A DNA stretch of 39,660 bases from an uncultured Bacteroidales bacterium (lineage in GTDB: Bacteria > Bacteroidota > Bacteroidia > Bacteroidales > Paludibacteraceae). Under the pieces are notes generated by a model, which saw nothing but the letters and a program-made list of their open reading frames with translations, was not told where the DNA came from and searched no databases. Positions 15,984 to 26,489 of the stretch are shown here, piece by piece; positions within the stretch are counted from its first letter, which is position 1, and every line of letters begins with the position of its first letter. A program made the position numbers and the translations under genes. The stretch lies in NCBI GenBank assembly GCA_946404495.1, contig CAMJDT010000023.1, positions 1 through 39,660 on the forward strand. Reading direction: 5' to 3'.

Positions 15984-17551
15984 ATTTTTTGCAGAGCAGT
16001 TTTCACGCGACGCAGCGTCTCTTCCTTGCCCAGTACATCGGTGATAGCCCAGATATGCGGACCGCGGGCAGCGCCTACGAGGCAGATACGGAAGGCGTTC
16101 ATCACAATGCCGACACCGTATTCCTTCTCATTGATCCACGGCATTACGAGTCCGTCGAGGGCTTCTGCCGACCAGTCTTCCTGCTTCTCCAACAGCGCCA
16201 GAAGTTCTGTCATATGCTTCGGGCTATCCTCTTTCCAACGCTTCTGCAGAGACTTCTCGTCGTACTCCGTAGGCGCCACGAAGAAGAAATTGCACTGCTC
16301 CCACAGCTCCGGCACGAAGTTGACGCGGTCCTTCACGAGTCCGATGACCTTGGCAACCGTTGTCTTGTCGATAGCTCTCGAGACTCCGAGATCTCGAAGG
16401 TGCTTTTCGAGAACAGGCATAAACAACTCCGCCAACTCCTCGTCGGATTTTTGGATCAAGTACTGGTGGTTGAACCATTTGCCCTTCTCGTAGTCAAACT
16501 TAGCGCCGGCTTTGCTTACGCGCTCCAGCGAGAACTGCTCGATGAGTTCGTCCATGGAGTAGATCTCCTGGTCGCCGGTGTTGTGCCAGCCTAACAGCGC
16601 GAGGAAGTTAATCACCGCCTCGGGGAAATATCCGCTCTCGCGGTAGCCCGACGATACGGTGCCGTCCTTCTGGTTGTGGAACTCCAGCGGGAAGACGGGG
16701 AAACCGAGACGGTCACCGTCACGTTTGGAGAGTTTGCCGTTTCCGTCGGGCTTGAGTAGCAGCGGCAGGTGGGCAAAACGCGGCATCGTATCCTGCCATC
16801 CGAAGGCGCGGTACAATAGTACGTGCAGCGGTGCCGAGGGCAACCACTCCTCGCCGCGGATGACGTGGGTGATCTCCATCAGGTGGTCGTCCACGATATT
16901 GGCCAGATGGTAGGTAGGCAGGTCGTCGGCCGACTTATAGAGCACCTTGTCGTCCAAAATATTGCTGTTGATGACCACCTCACCGCGGATCAGATCCTGT
17001 ACGTGTACATCCTCGTCGGGATCCACCTTGAATCGAACAACGTATTTCTCGCCGTTCTCGATACGCCTGAGCGACTCCTCCAGACCTAAGGTCAGCGAGT
17101 TCTGCATCTGCATACGCGTGCGGGCATCGTATTGGAAATTAGGTATCTCCTTGCGCTTGGCTTCCAGCTCCTCAGGCGTGTCGAAGGCGTAGTACGCATG
17201 ACCGGAATCCAGCAGTTGCTTTACGTAGATATGGTAGATCTCTCTCCGTTCCGACTGACGATACGAACCGTTCTCGCCTACCGACTCGATCTCAATGCGG
17301 CCTTCGGCTTTGGCCTTACGGTTCAGACGGAGTCCCTCGTCAATCTCGATACCGAGCCAGTCGAGGGCTTCCAGGATGTACTCCTCTGCTCCCGGCACAA
17401 AGCGGGTGGAGTCGGTGTCCTCGATGCGGAGCAGCATCACGCCATTATGTTGGCGGGCAAAGAGATAGTTGTACAGCGCGGTTCTCACACCGCCGATGTG
17501 TAACGCTCCCGTGGGAGAGGGGGCAAAACGTACTTTCACTTGTCGTTCCAT
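15980..17551 (-). CDS. gltX: Glutamyl-tRNA synthetase
   Basis: The 523-residue class I aminoacyl-tRNA synthetase has the N-terminal [13 protein letters not shown] (HIGH motif variant at residues 18-21) and the KMSKS-equivalent KLSKR at 273-277. The anticodon-binding region follows. It charges tRNA(Glu) with glutamate in the cytosol. The ATG at 17551 is chosen over the upstream in-frame TTG at 17569 because it opens directly into the conserved [15 protein letters not shown] promoter at 17617-17648 drives it, back to back with the promoter of the giant-protein operon. Confidence 0.97.
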   Translation of the reverse strand: MERQVKVRFAPSPTGALHIGGVRTALYNYLFARQHNGVMLLRIEDTDSTRFVPGAEEYILEALDWLGIEIDEGLRLNRKAKAEGRIEIESVGENGSYRQSERREIYHIYVKQLLDSGHAYYAFDTPEELEAKRKEIPNFQYDARTRMQMQNSLTLGLEESLRRIENGEKYVVRFKVDPDEDVHVQDLIRGEVVINSNILDDKVLYKSADDLPTYHLANIVDDHLMEITHVIRGEEWLPSAPLHVLLYRAFGWQDTMPRFAHLPLLLKPDGNGKLSKRDGDRLGFPVFPLEFHNQKDGTVSSGYRESGYFPEAVINFLALLGWHNTGDQEIYSMDELIEQFSLERVSKAGAKFDYEKGKWFNHQYLIQKSDEELAELFMPVLEKHLRDLGVSRAIDKTTVAKVIGLVKDRVNFVPELWEQCNFFFVAPTEYDEKSLQKRWKEDSPKHMTELLALLEKQEDWSAEALDGLVMPWINEKEYGVGIVMNAFRICLVGAARGPHIWAITDVLGKEETLRRVKTALQKI

Positions 17552-17616
17552 ATATCTTTCATTTAGCAATTTTCACGTATTATGAGCACACATATACCCA
17601 AATTACAATTTGGGTG

Positions 17617-17648
17617 CAAAATTACAACTTTTTTCTGACATATGCAAA
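17617..17648 (-). promoter_or_regulatory. Promoter of gltX-recQ
   Basis: On the minus strand TTTG (17645-17648), 20 bases, then TAATTTTG (17617-17624). The leader before gltX is about 60 bases. Confidence 0.85.
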
Positions 17649-17663
17649 AAAAAAGCAAAAAAA

Positions 17664-17695
17664 TTTGCAGGTTTCGAAAAAAAGCAGTACCTTTG
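17664..17695 (+). promoter_or_regulatory. Promoter of the giant surface-protein operon
   Basis: TTTG at 17664-17667 and TACCTTTG at 17688-17695, 20 bases apart. Its -33 box is only 15 bases from that of the divergent gltX promoter, so one bound protein could affect both. Confidence 0.87.
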
Positions 17696-17738
17696 CACGC
17701 TAAATATGTGTGTACACGTGATGAATAGGACAAAAACG

Positions 17739-20700
17739 ATGAAAATGAGATATAAAACGGGCCTTTGGCGGCATATAGCGACAGTATTGCTGTTGCTGCT
17801 GACGGCCTTGCCTTCTTTTGCTGCGCGCGCGCAACGCCTGAGCAGCACGGAGGGCAGTGAGTTCTGGGTAGCCTTCCTAAACAACTACCAGGCTCTGGCA
17901 ACCGATGCGTCGCTCGACCTGGAGATTATCGTGACCGCCTCGCAGCCGGTGACGGTCAAGGTCGATGCAGCCGATGGCTCGCATATCGGTCAGCTGCAGA
18001 TCGCCTCAGCCGGCGGCTGGGACACCCTCAAGATCGACCCTACCTTTACGCAACTGGTCTATCCCGAACTGATGACCGGTCTGCCGACGGGTTCGGGTAT
18101 ACATGTCTATTCCACGGATACGGTCACGACCTTCACCTGCTACGCCTATAGTCGTATGGGTTTGACGGGTTCCAGTAGCCGTGACGCTGCCTTGGTACTG
18201 CCTCTGGCAGCCCTGGGAACGGAATATATCGTGCAGACCTTCCGCGACGAGACGATGTCGTCGGAGTTTGCCATCGTAGCGACGGAGGACAACACTGCCG
18301 TCTATATCACCCCCTCCAACAGCACCAAGAGCGCGATGCCTGCGAGTCCTATTATGATGAGTCGCGGTCAGGTCTTCTTCGTGGAGTCCACCACAGCCTC
18401 GGAGGAGTCGCCCGACGTGGACCTGAGCGGATCGCTCATCTGTGCCGACCGTCCGATCGCGGTCTTCACCGGTAACGAAGGCGCCGCTATCCCCGAACGC
18501 GTCGAGGGTAATGCCGGTGATCACGCCTACGAACAGGTGATGCCTATCGATAAGTTGGGAACGGAGTTCTATATCGGTTTGGCCAAGAATACGAGCGTCA
18601 ATGCCTTCTATGTGACGGCAGCTTACGATAATACGCAGGTCACCCTCTCCTATTACGATCTGGCTTACCAGACGGATGCCAACGTCACCGTGACCCTCAA
18701 CCGCGGTCAGTCGCTCCTGGAGACGAGCGACCCCACCTATCCGACGGTCTATCGCGTGGATAACGACGCCTGGATGACCAACGTCAAGATCACGGCCTCC
18801 AATCCCGTCCTCGTCTACGACTACCTCTCGATGCCATCGGCCAACCAGGCTATGGAGGGACGTGTACGCTATCAGTGGGGTGATGGAGCCAATGCGATGG
18901 TACCGGCCTGGAGTCACCGACTCACGCATGCTTCCTTCTATACCAAGCAGATGGATCCGCAGTATGCGCAGAAGAGCATCCAGCGGCATTTCGTACATTT
19001 TGTGACCAAGACGGCGGATATAGGAACCTTCACCCTTACCAACAGCAACGGTACGACTACGCCGATTGCCGCCTCCGACTTCACCGCCTTCACGGCCGAT
19101 CCTACGATGTCGTATGCCTCCATCGAGGTACCCTCGTCGGGCGGACACACTCTCACGACAACCGGTCAGGGATTCGTGGGCTACGTCTACGGAGTAGGTG
19201 AGGGCTTGTCGTATCAGTATACCCTGACCTTCAACCCGATGCCGGGTCTGGATTCGCTCTTTGTGACGACCACCGACCCGACGATGACGCCCAGTTACGA
19301 GCTCTCTCGTAAGGATCAGGGTTGGTATCAGCGCCAGAAGGAGGAATACAGCGACCCGACGCAGGCGCACTGGGATACCGTGCGTGTCTGCGACAGTACG
19401 ACCGTGCCCTTTGCACTCGACTTGGGTAAGTTCGCCGACACCGTCCACTGGAGCATCTATCGCTACGACAACGCCGGCAACCGCGAGACTACGCCCTTGA
19501 CCCACACTACGGAGCAAAGCAAGCCGGTAGGACTGCATAACTGGTCGTATTACTTCACCCTGGAGGACCAGGAATCGCTCATTCCTCCCCAACGTGATCC
19601 CTTCACGCTCTACGAACTGGAGATCGTCACCGTGCGCAAGCACCTCATCTGTCAGGATCTCACGCCCGAGTACGACACCCTGCATACCCTCGTTCAGGTC
19701 ACCCGTCTCTACAGCGACACCATCAAGCGCGTCATCTGTATGGGGGATACGGCCTATTTCTACTTCGACCACCACGATGGTTCATCCTATATCGTGCCCC
19801 ACGACAAAACCACCCGTCTTGACTCGACGGGCTTCATCTCGGGTGCGACTGCCTCTACCTACCGGGAGGGCTATGTAGGCGGATACAACTACTACGCGCG
19901 TACCTATCAGACCCTCTACGGCTGCGACTCGTTGGTAGCCTTCGAGCTCTATGTATGCGACACCTTCCGCACCGTGATCGACACCTCCTTCTGCGAGAAT
20001 CGTCTGTCGGATCTGTATATCACCGATAAGTTGAGCGGCAATTACTTCGCGCCGGTGGATAAGGTCTATTTCGATACCCTCAAGACACGAGGCTGCGACT
20101 ACCGCGATATCGATGCTATGTTCCGCGGTTGCGACTCCATCATCGAGTTGCACCTGCACGTGGCGCCAACGCCTGTCTCGACCAAGTACCGCACCTGGTG
20201 CTCCACGGATACGACGGAGATCTTCTACGAGTGGATCGTAGGTCCCAACTGGATGCGCGGCGGACTCGAGGATACGATTCGTATCTCGTCGAAGGACCCC
20301 AGGTTTGTGGAGACCGGCTCGAGTACTAACAAAAAGAAAGTGGGTATCTTTGCCGACACGATGATGACGCACACCTGCCCGGAGTGCCCGGGAGGCGGCT
20401 GCGACAGTATCCTTCGCCTGCAACTCACGATCCCGATGAACATCAGCCGTAACTACTACGAGTCGATGTGCGACTCCATGTACGACCAGTCTGCCCACAC
20501 GCTCTTTAAGAACGAGACCTACCGTTGGCGTGCCACGGGCAATAAGCGTCTGGATCAGACCAAACGGCTTTGGAACAACACCACCGGCACCTACGTACGC
20601 GCCGACAGCCTCACCTACCTGCCGCCTACGGCCAACGGACGTCCCTACCAGATCATCGACTCCGTACCCGGTCAGCAGCGTTGGGACGAGGAACAGCAAG

Positions 20701-23700
20701 ACTATGTCATGGACTGCGATACGACCTATATACTGAACCTCACGGTGAAGCCTACACGCCTCGTGGAGCAGACTATCACGATACCCGACAACGTCACCTA
20801 TACCTGGACGCGTACGGCTGCCGGTATCACGCACTCCGACGTGGTCGGACCGTTCTCGGCGGAGGGTTCGCCCTATCTCTTTGTGGACTCGATCACCACC
20901 TGCAGCAGTATCTACGAGTGCAGCTGCTACGATTATTTCCACCTGCATGTCATCATCGCCTCTAACTATTACTACGAGGAGGAGGCCTCGATGTGCGATA
21001 ACGTCCCCTGGACCTGGGCTACGCATAAGTGCGGTCACACGGCCGACACCACCTTTAGTGGCCTTGCGCCCGGCACCTATGTCATCTGGGATAGTCTGCG
21101 TACGAAGGGTCAACCTATGGAGACCGACTCCGTCTATCGTCTGACCCTGACGGTCAACCCCACCTACCGCTACGACGACACGATCCGTATCTGCGACACC
21201 GACCTGGCTCGTTGGCAGGGACTGCTCATCGCCGGCATCAAGGCCGATGCAGGTAGCGAGACCCCCGACCGCATCTACGCACACGGCCTGCATTACGACA
21301 CTGCGCGCTACACCACGGTCTTCGGCTGCGACAGTATCTATTACCTCGCTATCTATGTGCATGAGTCGTTCTATCCGACCGAGGATTCTACGATCTGCCA
21401 GGACGGTGACTTCACTTGGACCGGTCACGAGGGACATTCCCTCACGGATCCTGCAGGCAATCCGGTCGTGATATCTACGGCCGAGGCCGGAACCTTCGTC
21501 TATATCGACCATCTCTATACATCCGACTGTCCTACCTGTTCGGACACCCGCCCGGGCTGCGACTCTGTCTTCCGACTCAACCTCACCGTGCGGCCGTCCT
21601 ATATCGGCACCCGCACCCTCGTGACGGAGGACACGATCTGTCAATCCTCGGTGCCCTATATATGGACCGGACACAAGGACGAACACGGTCAGGACCGCCG
21701 GTTCTCCGTCTCGGGTACCTACTACGACAGCCTCACGACTACGCTCGGTTGCGATAGTGTGATGGAGCTCCGACTCATCGTCATCCCGAACACCACCCAG
21801 TACCTCGACACGCTGCTCTGCCAGAACGACGATCCCTTCTACTACGGTGCGCAGCGGCATTACATCTCGCCCGCCGACAGTGTGCCGGGTACGCGTACTA
21901 TTAGCAAAGTCGTAGGTATCGCGGCCGGCTGTTCCTACGAGGAGATACTGACCTTCACGATCTATCCCTCGTTCTATCATCATCAGTACGACACCGTCTG
22001 CCAGGACCTCATCGCGCCTACCTATACATGGACCGACTCCACGGGCGCTACCCACGATGCGGTCACGATCTCGATTGCCCGCACCGGTGATTATATCTAT
22101 CGCGATAACCTCACGACCGTCAACGGTTGCGACTCCATCTGGACGCTCCACCTGCATGTGGACACCGTCTATCGCTTCGACGAATCGATCACCATGTGCT
22201 CCAACGAGACGATCACCTGGCAGAAGCGCACCTTCAATGGTCATACGTCCGGTACCTTCGCGTACGATACCACTTGGGTGTCGCAGCAGCTCTGCGACTC
22301 GTCGTACTACCTGACGCTCACCGTCCTGCCGGCTTATCCCGCGGCGGTGGATACGACCTATTTCAACATCTGCGACGACGAGACCTTCACCTTCTACGAG
22401 ACCACCTACAACACCAACGGCGAGTGGGTCAGCCCCACGCATGCCGAGCAGCGCTACGCCTTCACGCGCCTGGATACGACCATCCACGGTTGCGACTCGA
22501 TGGTAGCGCACGTGGTCTATGTGCATCCGACCTACTTCTTCCCGCAGACCGACACCATCTGCCAGGATACGGTCAATACTTCCTACATCTGGACCGACCT
22601 CAACGGTCATACCCGCGCCAAGACCGCCTCACGTGCGTACGCGGGTACCTATATATTATATGATAGTATCCTAACGCACTCCGGTTGCGACTCCGTCTAC
22701 GAGCTCGCGCTGACGATCCTGCCGTCGTACTACAGTTACTACGAGGTGCAGATGTCCAACGAGGATACGCTCCGTTGGCAAGGCGTCCTCTACGGCGGTT
22801 CGACCACGACCCTGCCGCACGACGTACGCATCCTCGGCGGTGATACGACCATCATTACGCATTATCCTACCGTCGGCGAAGGCACGCACACGTGCGACAG
22901 CACCCTCGAACTCTATCTCCGTCAGGGTAAGATTTACCGCGACACCGTCGAGGGCTATACCTGCTCCAACGAACCCTATACCTGGTATCGCAAAGACCTG
23001 CAGGGCAACGACTCTGTCGTGCAGACCGGCCTCAATGAGGAGAAGATCTATATCGACCGTCATGTGACCTCGATGGGCTATGACTCGCTCTTCTTCCTCG
23101 TGCTGCATTTCTATCCCACCTACCTCGGCGCACCCGAGCGCACCACGCGCGACTCTATCTGTCAGGGCTACGCCTATGACTGGGTGGACCATAAGATCAT
23201 CCCCGCGGGACTCTCTGTAGGTGAGTATGTCTTCTACGACAGCCTCAAGACCGTGGCCCACAGCTGCGACTCCGTCTGGACGCTCCATCTGCGTGTGGAC
23301 TCCGTCTATGACTACACGGATCGCATCACTATCTGCTCCAACGACACGCTCGATTGGCAGGGCTTCCGTATCTACGACCTCTCGGCAGGCGATTACACCT
23401 ACGACACGATTCGCAAGTCGATTCATAACTGCGATTCCACCTATCACCTGCTCCTGCACGTCAACCCTGCCTACCTCGAGGCGCAAGATACGACCTATCA
23501 CTCTATCTGTGACAACGACACCCTCGTCTTCTACGGCACTACCTACAACCGCTCCGGCGAGTGGGTGAGTCCCGCACACGAGGTGCAGCGCGTCGAGCTG
23601 AGTTACATGGACACCACGATCCGCGGCTGCGACTCGCTCGCCGTGCATGTGGTCTATGTGCACCCCACTTACCTCTACCACACGCCCGATACGGCTACCT

Positions 23701-26483
23701 GCCGCTACGTGCCTTTCGTGTGGGAGGGTCATGAGAACCGCAATCTCTTCCTCGTGGAGACCGGCCAATGGACCGATTCCATCGCCGTATCCCAGACGGG
23801 TACCTTCCATTATATCGACTCGCTCAAGACGCTGACCTGCCCGCTCTGCCACGAAGGCGGCGGCTGCGACTCCGTCTGGACGCTCACGCTGACTGTGCAT
23901 CCGGTCGGTCGCTCCGACTCGAGTTATGTGGTCTGCTCCAACGATGTCATCACCTGGCAGCGTCGCCTCTTTGTCGGTCACGACTACGACACCGTCCGCT
24001 GGGGCGTTCCTGCTCCTCAGACGGCAGCCTACGACAGCGTCATCTATCTGCCCGACACGCTCCACTACGCCGACACGGCGCGCTATCTCAATGAGTTCGG
24101 TTGCGACGTCATCTTCTACCTCGAGCTCCGTATTGACACGATGGCCTACACGCGTATCCATGAGTCTATTTGCGACAACGACTCCACCTGGACCTTCGGT
24201 CACGACCGCTGGTACCACACTTCGGCGGAGTATTATCCCGCTAACTATCAGGACTACCGCGCCGATCGTCAGGTCGTGCTGCTCGACTCCCTGTATTCGC
24301 TCGTGACGGGTTGCGACTCCATCGTCGAACTGACGCTCGATATCTATCCGTCCTACCGCTTCGATACGACGATCACCACCTGCTCCAATGTCATCACACC
24401 TTGGCGCAACTTCCCGACCGTCAACTATTGGCCTACCGGTACCTACTACGACACCGTCAAGACCGCCCACGGTTGCGACTCCGTCTTTGTGCTCCACCTC
24501 AATACCGTGCCCTCGTTCTACAGCCGTCAGACCAAGAATATCTGTAAGAACGACACGATCGAATGGCAGCTGCAGCGTATCTACTATCAGCCGGAGAACG
24601 AGGGAGACGTGTTCACTACCTATACCGTCTATTACTCCACGGGTGAGGCCTGCGATAGTACCTATATCATGGATGTCTATTACTACGACTGGTACACGAT
24701 GCGCGACACCGACGTCATCTGCGGCAACCAGCCCTATTACTGGCGCGGACGGACGATCACCGAGCCGGGTACTTACTACGACAGCCTCAAGACCCGGAAG
24801 TGCGGCTGCGACTCCATCTTTATCATCACGCTGTATCATCACCCCGTCTATCTCTTCGAGCGCTACGACTCGATATGCCGTAACGAGCAGTTCAATGTAG
24901 GCGACTATGTCATCGACGACACGCTCTATACCATCTACGGCTGCGACTCTATCTATCGTCAGTATCTGCACGTATCGCCCGACTATGCCTTCGACACCGT
25001 CTTCTCCTTCCGTGACGACGAGGTCTATGTATGGCAAAATCAGCGCTATCAGGGCTATCAGATCGGCGGCACCTACAGCGTAGGCGAGTACTACGACACC
25101 GTCCATTATACCTCGCACTACGGCTGCGACTCCGTCTATCGTGCCCGCTTCATGGTGTACTACGAGCACTACGATACCACCCGCGTCTTCTGTACCGGCG
25201 AGGAAACGACCTGGCACGGACGCACCTATTCGTCGCTCTATGCTACTACGATCTACGACACGATCCGCACCTACACCTCGTGGGGCAACGACTCCACCTT
25301 CTACTTCCGCGTGCGCTTCAATCAGTCGTATTACTTCCCCGAGACGGCATCCGTCTGCGTGGACGACGGCTACGAGAACTGGCACGGACATAACATCGAC
25401 TCGCTCATCGCTCGCGTCTGGGAGATGACCAATGATACCGTCGTTACCTACTGGGATTCCTGCTTCTCCGTCCACGGTTGCGACTCTGTCTACAGCCTCA
25501 CGATCCAGGTACGTCCGATCACCTATTCCGAGATCTGGGACACCCTCTGTATCGGCGACGCTTATCCCTTCCACAGCCGTTACCTCACCGAGGAAGGTAT
25601 CTATGTGGATACCGGTCTCAATATCTACGGCTGTAAGCATATCGAGACGCTCTATCTGACCAAGATCGACCCGCGCGAGTACGCCATCGAGGTCACCGAG
25701 GTCTGCGCCGACGGAGGCGGTTATACGATCGCTGTCACCTGCGGTGTGCGCCGGCCGAAGACCTATTCGATCATCTACGACGAAAACGACCAACTCGACA
25801 ATATCATCTCCAAGGTCTACGACGACTCCCTCATCCTCGTGCCGATACCGCTCCCCGAGACGCGTCAGCAGTATGTGCGTCCCGACTGGTATCACGCCAA
25901 ACTCTATCTCGAGGGCGTCTGCGTGGACAACGAGATCGTCGCCCAACGTTACGACCTGCTCGTGCGCTATCCCTCGTGGATCATCGAGCAGCACTGGAAC
26001 GATGCCATCGGTATCCTCGTGCCCGAACTTAACGGTGGTTACACCTTCTCGGCTTATCAATGGTACCAGAATGGCGAGGTACTCGTCGGCGAGACGGATT
26101 CGTATCTGTTCCAACCGCACTACCTCGAGAACGGCGGCTGGTACTACGTAGCCCTGACCCGCGAGGGAGAGGACTACGCGATCCCGACCTGCCCGATCCA
26201 GGCATCTATCGGTCCCGACGACCCGCTGATGCCGACTACGCCCTATATCTCCGTCGTACCCACCATCGTGGAGAAGGAGAACCCCGTAGTCTATATCCTC
26301 TCGCCCAACCAGGGTGACTACTACATCTACGACCCCCACGGCACTCTCTACAAGAGCGGCTCCTTCATCCCCGATGATCACGCCGCTGCTGACCTCAGAG
26401 TTCCTGCCGTCCCGGGTATGTATATCATTCGACTCAAAGATGTGACCGGACTGAGACGCGATGTCAAGATCCTTGTTAAATAA
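17739..26483 (+). CDS. Giant Cys-repeat surface protein with IgGFc-binding-like N-terminus and T9SS-like C-terminal domain
   Basis: The protein has about 2,914 residues. A signal peptide (core IATVLLLLLTALPSFA) precedes an N-terminal region of about 450 residues that opens with STEGSEFWVAFLNN and resembles the IgGFc-binding N-terminal domain family. From about residue 630 to 2640 there are roughly 28-30 divergent repeats of 60-100 residues. Each tends to hold a first Cys in (I/M)C(S/D/Q)ND-like context, a Trp-containing strand, and a closing GCDS(V/I)-x-x-L-x-L-x-V; at least 22 copies keep C-D-S. The last 80 residues (PVVYILSPNQGDYY to MYIIRLKDVTGL) look like a type IX sorting domain. The ATG at 17739 is chosen because it lies downstream of the predicted transcript start and just before the signal; 17706, 17721 and 17745 are alternatives. 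The barrel gene follows after 6 bp. An adhesin-like cell-surface role is inferred. Confidence 0.88.
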   Translation: MKMRYKTGLWRHIATVLLLLLTALPSFAARAQRLSSTEGSEFWVAFLNNYQALATDASLDLEIIVTASQPVTVKVDAADGSHIGQLQIASAGGWDTLKIDPTFTQLVYPELMTGLPTGSGIHVYSTDTVTTFTCYAYSRMGLTGSSSRDAALVLPLAALGTEYIVQTFRDETMSSEFAIVATEDNTAVYITPSNSTKSAMPASPIMMSRGQVFFVESTTASEESPDVDLSGSLICADRPIAVFTGNEGAAIPERVEGNAGDHAYEQVMPIDKLGTEFYIGLAKNTSVNAFYVTAAYDNTQVTLSYYDLAYQTDANVTVTLNRGQSLLETSDPTYPTVYRVDNDAWMTNVKITASNPVLVYDYLSMPSANQAMEGRVRYQWGDGANAMVPAWSHRLTHASFYTKQMDPQYAQKSIQRHFVHFVTKTADIGTFTLTNSNGTTTPIAASDFTAFTADPTMSYASIEVPSSGGHTLTTTGQGFVGYVYGVGEGLSYQYTLTFNPMPGLDSLFVTTTDPTMTPSYELSRKDQGWYQRQKEEYSDPTQAHWDTVRVCDSTTVPFALDLGKFADTVHWSIYRYDNAGNRETTPLTHTTEQSKPVGLHNWSYYFTLEDQESLIPPQRDPFTLYELEIVTVRKHLICQDLTPEYDTLHTLVQVTRLYSDTIKRVICMGDTAYFYFDHHDGSSYIVPHDKTTRLDSTGFISGATASTYREGYVGGYNYYARTYQTLYGCDSLVAFELYVCDTFRTVIDTSFCENRLSDLYITDKLSGNYFAPVDKVYFDTLKTRGCDYRDIDAMFRGCDSIIELHLHVAPTPVSTKYRTWCSTDTTEIFYEWIVGPNWMRGGLEDTIRISSKDPRFVETGSSTNKKKVGIFADTMMTHTCPECPGGGCDSILRLQLTIPMNISRNYYESMCDSMYDQSAHTLFKNETYRWRATGNKRLDQTKRLWNNTTGTYVRADSLTYLPPTANGRPYQIIDSVPGQQRWDEEQQDYVMDCDTTYILNLTVKPTRLVEQTITIPDNVTYTWTRTAAGITHSDVVGPFSAEGSPYLFVDSITTCSSIYECSCYDYFHLHVIIASNYYYEEEASMCDNVPWTWATHKCGHTADTTFSGLAPGTYVIWDSLRTKGQPMETDSVYRLTLTVNPTYRYDDTIRICDTDLARWQGLLIAGIKADAGSETPDRIYAHGLHYDTARYTTVFGCDSIYYLAIYVHESFYPTEDSTICQDGDFTWTGHEGHSLTDPAGNPVVISTAEAGTFVYIDHLYTSDCPTCSDTRPGCDSVFRLNLTVRPSYIGTRTLVTEDTICQSSVPYIWTGHKDEHGQDRRFSVSGTYYDSLTTTLGCDSVMELRLIVIPNTTQYLDTLLCQNDDPFYYGAQRHYISPADSVPGTRTISKVVGIAAGCSYEEILTFTIYPSFYHHQYDTVCQDLIAPTYTWTDSTGATHDAVTISIARTGDYIYRDNLTTVNGCDSIWTLHLHVDTVYRFDESITMCSNETITWQKRTFNGHTSGTFAYDTTWVSQQLCDSSYYLTLTVLPAYPAAVDTTYFNICDDETFTFYETTYNTNGEWVSPTHAEQRYAFTRLDTTIHGCDSMVAHVVYVHPTYFFPQTDTICQDTVNTSYIWTDLNGHTRAKTASRAYAGTYILYDSILTHSGCDSVYELALTILPSYYSYYEVQMSNEDTLRWQGVLYGGSTTTLPHDVRILGGDTTIITHYPTVGEGTHTCDSTLELYLRQGKIYRDTVEGYTCSNEPYTWYRKDLQGNDSVVQTGLNEEKIYIDRHVTSMGYDSLFFLVLHFYPTYLGAPERTTRDSICQGYAYDWVDHKIIPAGLSVGEYVFYDSLKTVAHSCDSVWTLHLRVDSVYDYTDRITICSNDTLDWQGFRIYDLSAGDYTYDTIRKSIHNCDSTYHLLLHVNPAYLEAQDTTYHSICDNDTLVFYGTTYNRSGEWVSPAHEVQRVELSYMDTTIRGCDSLAVHVVYVHPTYLYHTPDTATCRYVPFVWEGHENRNLFLVETGQWTDSIAVSQTGTFHYIDSLKTLTCPLCHEGGGCDSVWTLTLTVHPVGRSDSSYVVCSNDVITWQRRLFVGHDYDTVRWGVPAPQTAAYDSVIYLPDTLHYADTARYLNEFGCDVIFYLELRIDTMAYTRIHESICDNDSTWTFGHDRWYHTSAEYYPANYQDYRADRQVVLLDSLYSLVTGCDSIVELTLDIYPSYRFDTTITTCSNVITPWRNFPTVNYWPTGTYYDTVKTAHGCDSVFVLHLNTVPSFYSRQTKNICKNDTIEWQLQRIYYQPENEGDVFTTYTVYYSTGEACDSTYIMDVYYYDWYTMRDTDVICGNQPYYWRGRTITEPGTYYDSLKTRKCGCDSIFIITLYHHPVYLFERYDSICRNEQFNVGDYVIDDTLYTIYGCDSIYRQYLHVSPDYAFDTVFSFRDDEVYVWQNQRYQGYQIGGTYSVGEYYDTVHYTSHYGCDSVYRARFMVYYEHYDTTRVFCTGEETTWHGRTYSSLYATTIYDTIRTYTSWGNDSTFYFRVRFNQSYYFPETASVCVDDGYENWHGHNIDSLIARVWEMTNDTVVTYWDSCFSVHGCDSVYSLTIQVRPITYSEIWDTLCIGDAYPFHSRYLTEEGIYVDTGLNIYGCKHIETLYLTKIDPREYAIEVTEVCADGGGYTIAVTCGVRRPKTYSIIYDENDQLDNIISKVYDDSLILVPIPLPETRQQYVRPDWYHAKLYLEGVCVDNEIVAQRYDLLVRYPSWIIEQHWNDAIGILVPELNGGYTFSAYQWYQNGEVLVGETDSYLFQPHYLENGGWYYVALTREGEDYAIPTCPIQASIGPDDPLMPTTPYISVVPTIVEKENPVVYILSPNQGDYYIYDPHGTLYKSGSFIPDDHAAADLRVPAVPGMYIIRLKDVTGLRRDVKILVK
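22126..23682 (+). repeat. Segmental duplication of a multi-repeat block within the giant gene
   Basis: The block starting near 22126 and the block starting near 23263 encode the same order of sub-motifs, offset by about 379 residues: DS(I/V)WTLHL(H/R)VD, CSN(E/D)T, a CDS(S/T)Y strand, NGEWVSP/SGEWVSP, and HVVYVHPTY. The gene therefore grew in part by duplicating several repeats together. Confidence 0.7.
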
Positions 26484-26489
26484 GATGCT

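Noticed and set aside
19640..25660. Repeated TGCGACTCCGTCT segments as a DNA-level regulatory repeat
   Set aside because: They code for the conserved GCDSV motif in frame and vary at the third codon position, so they reflect protein repeats.
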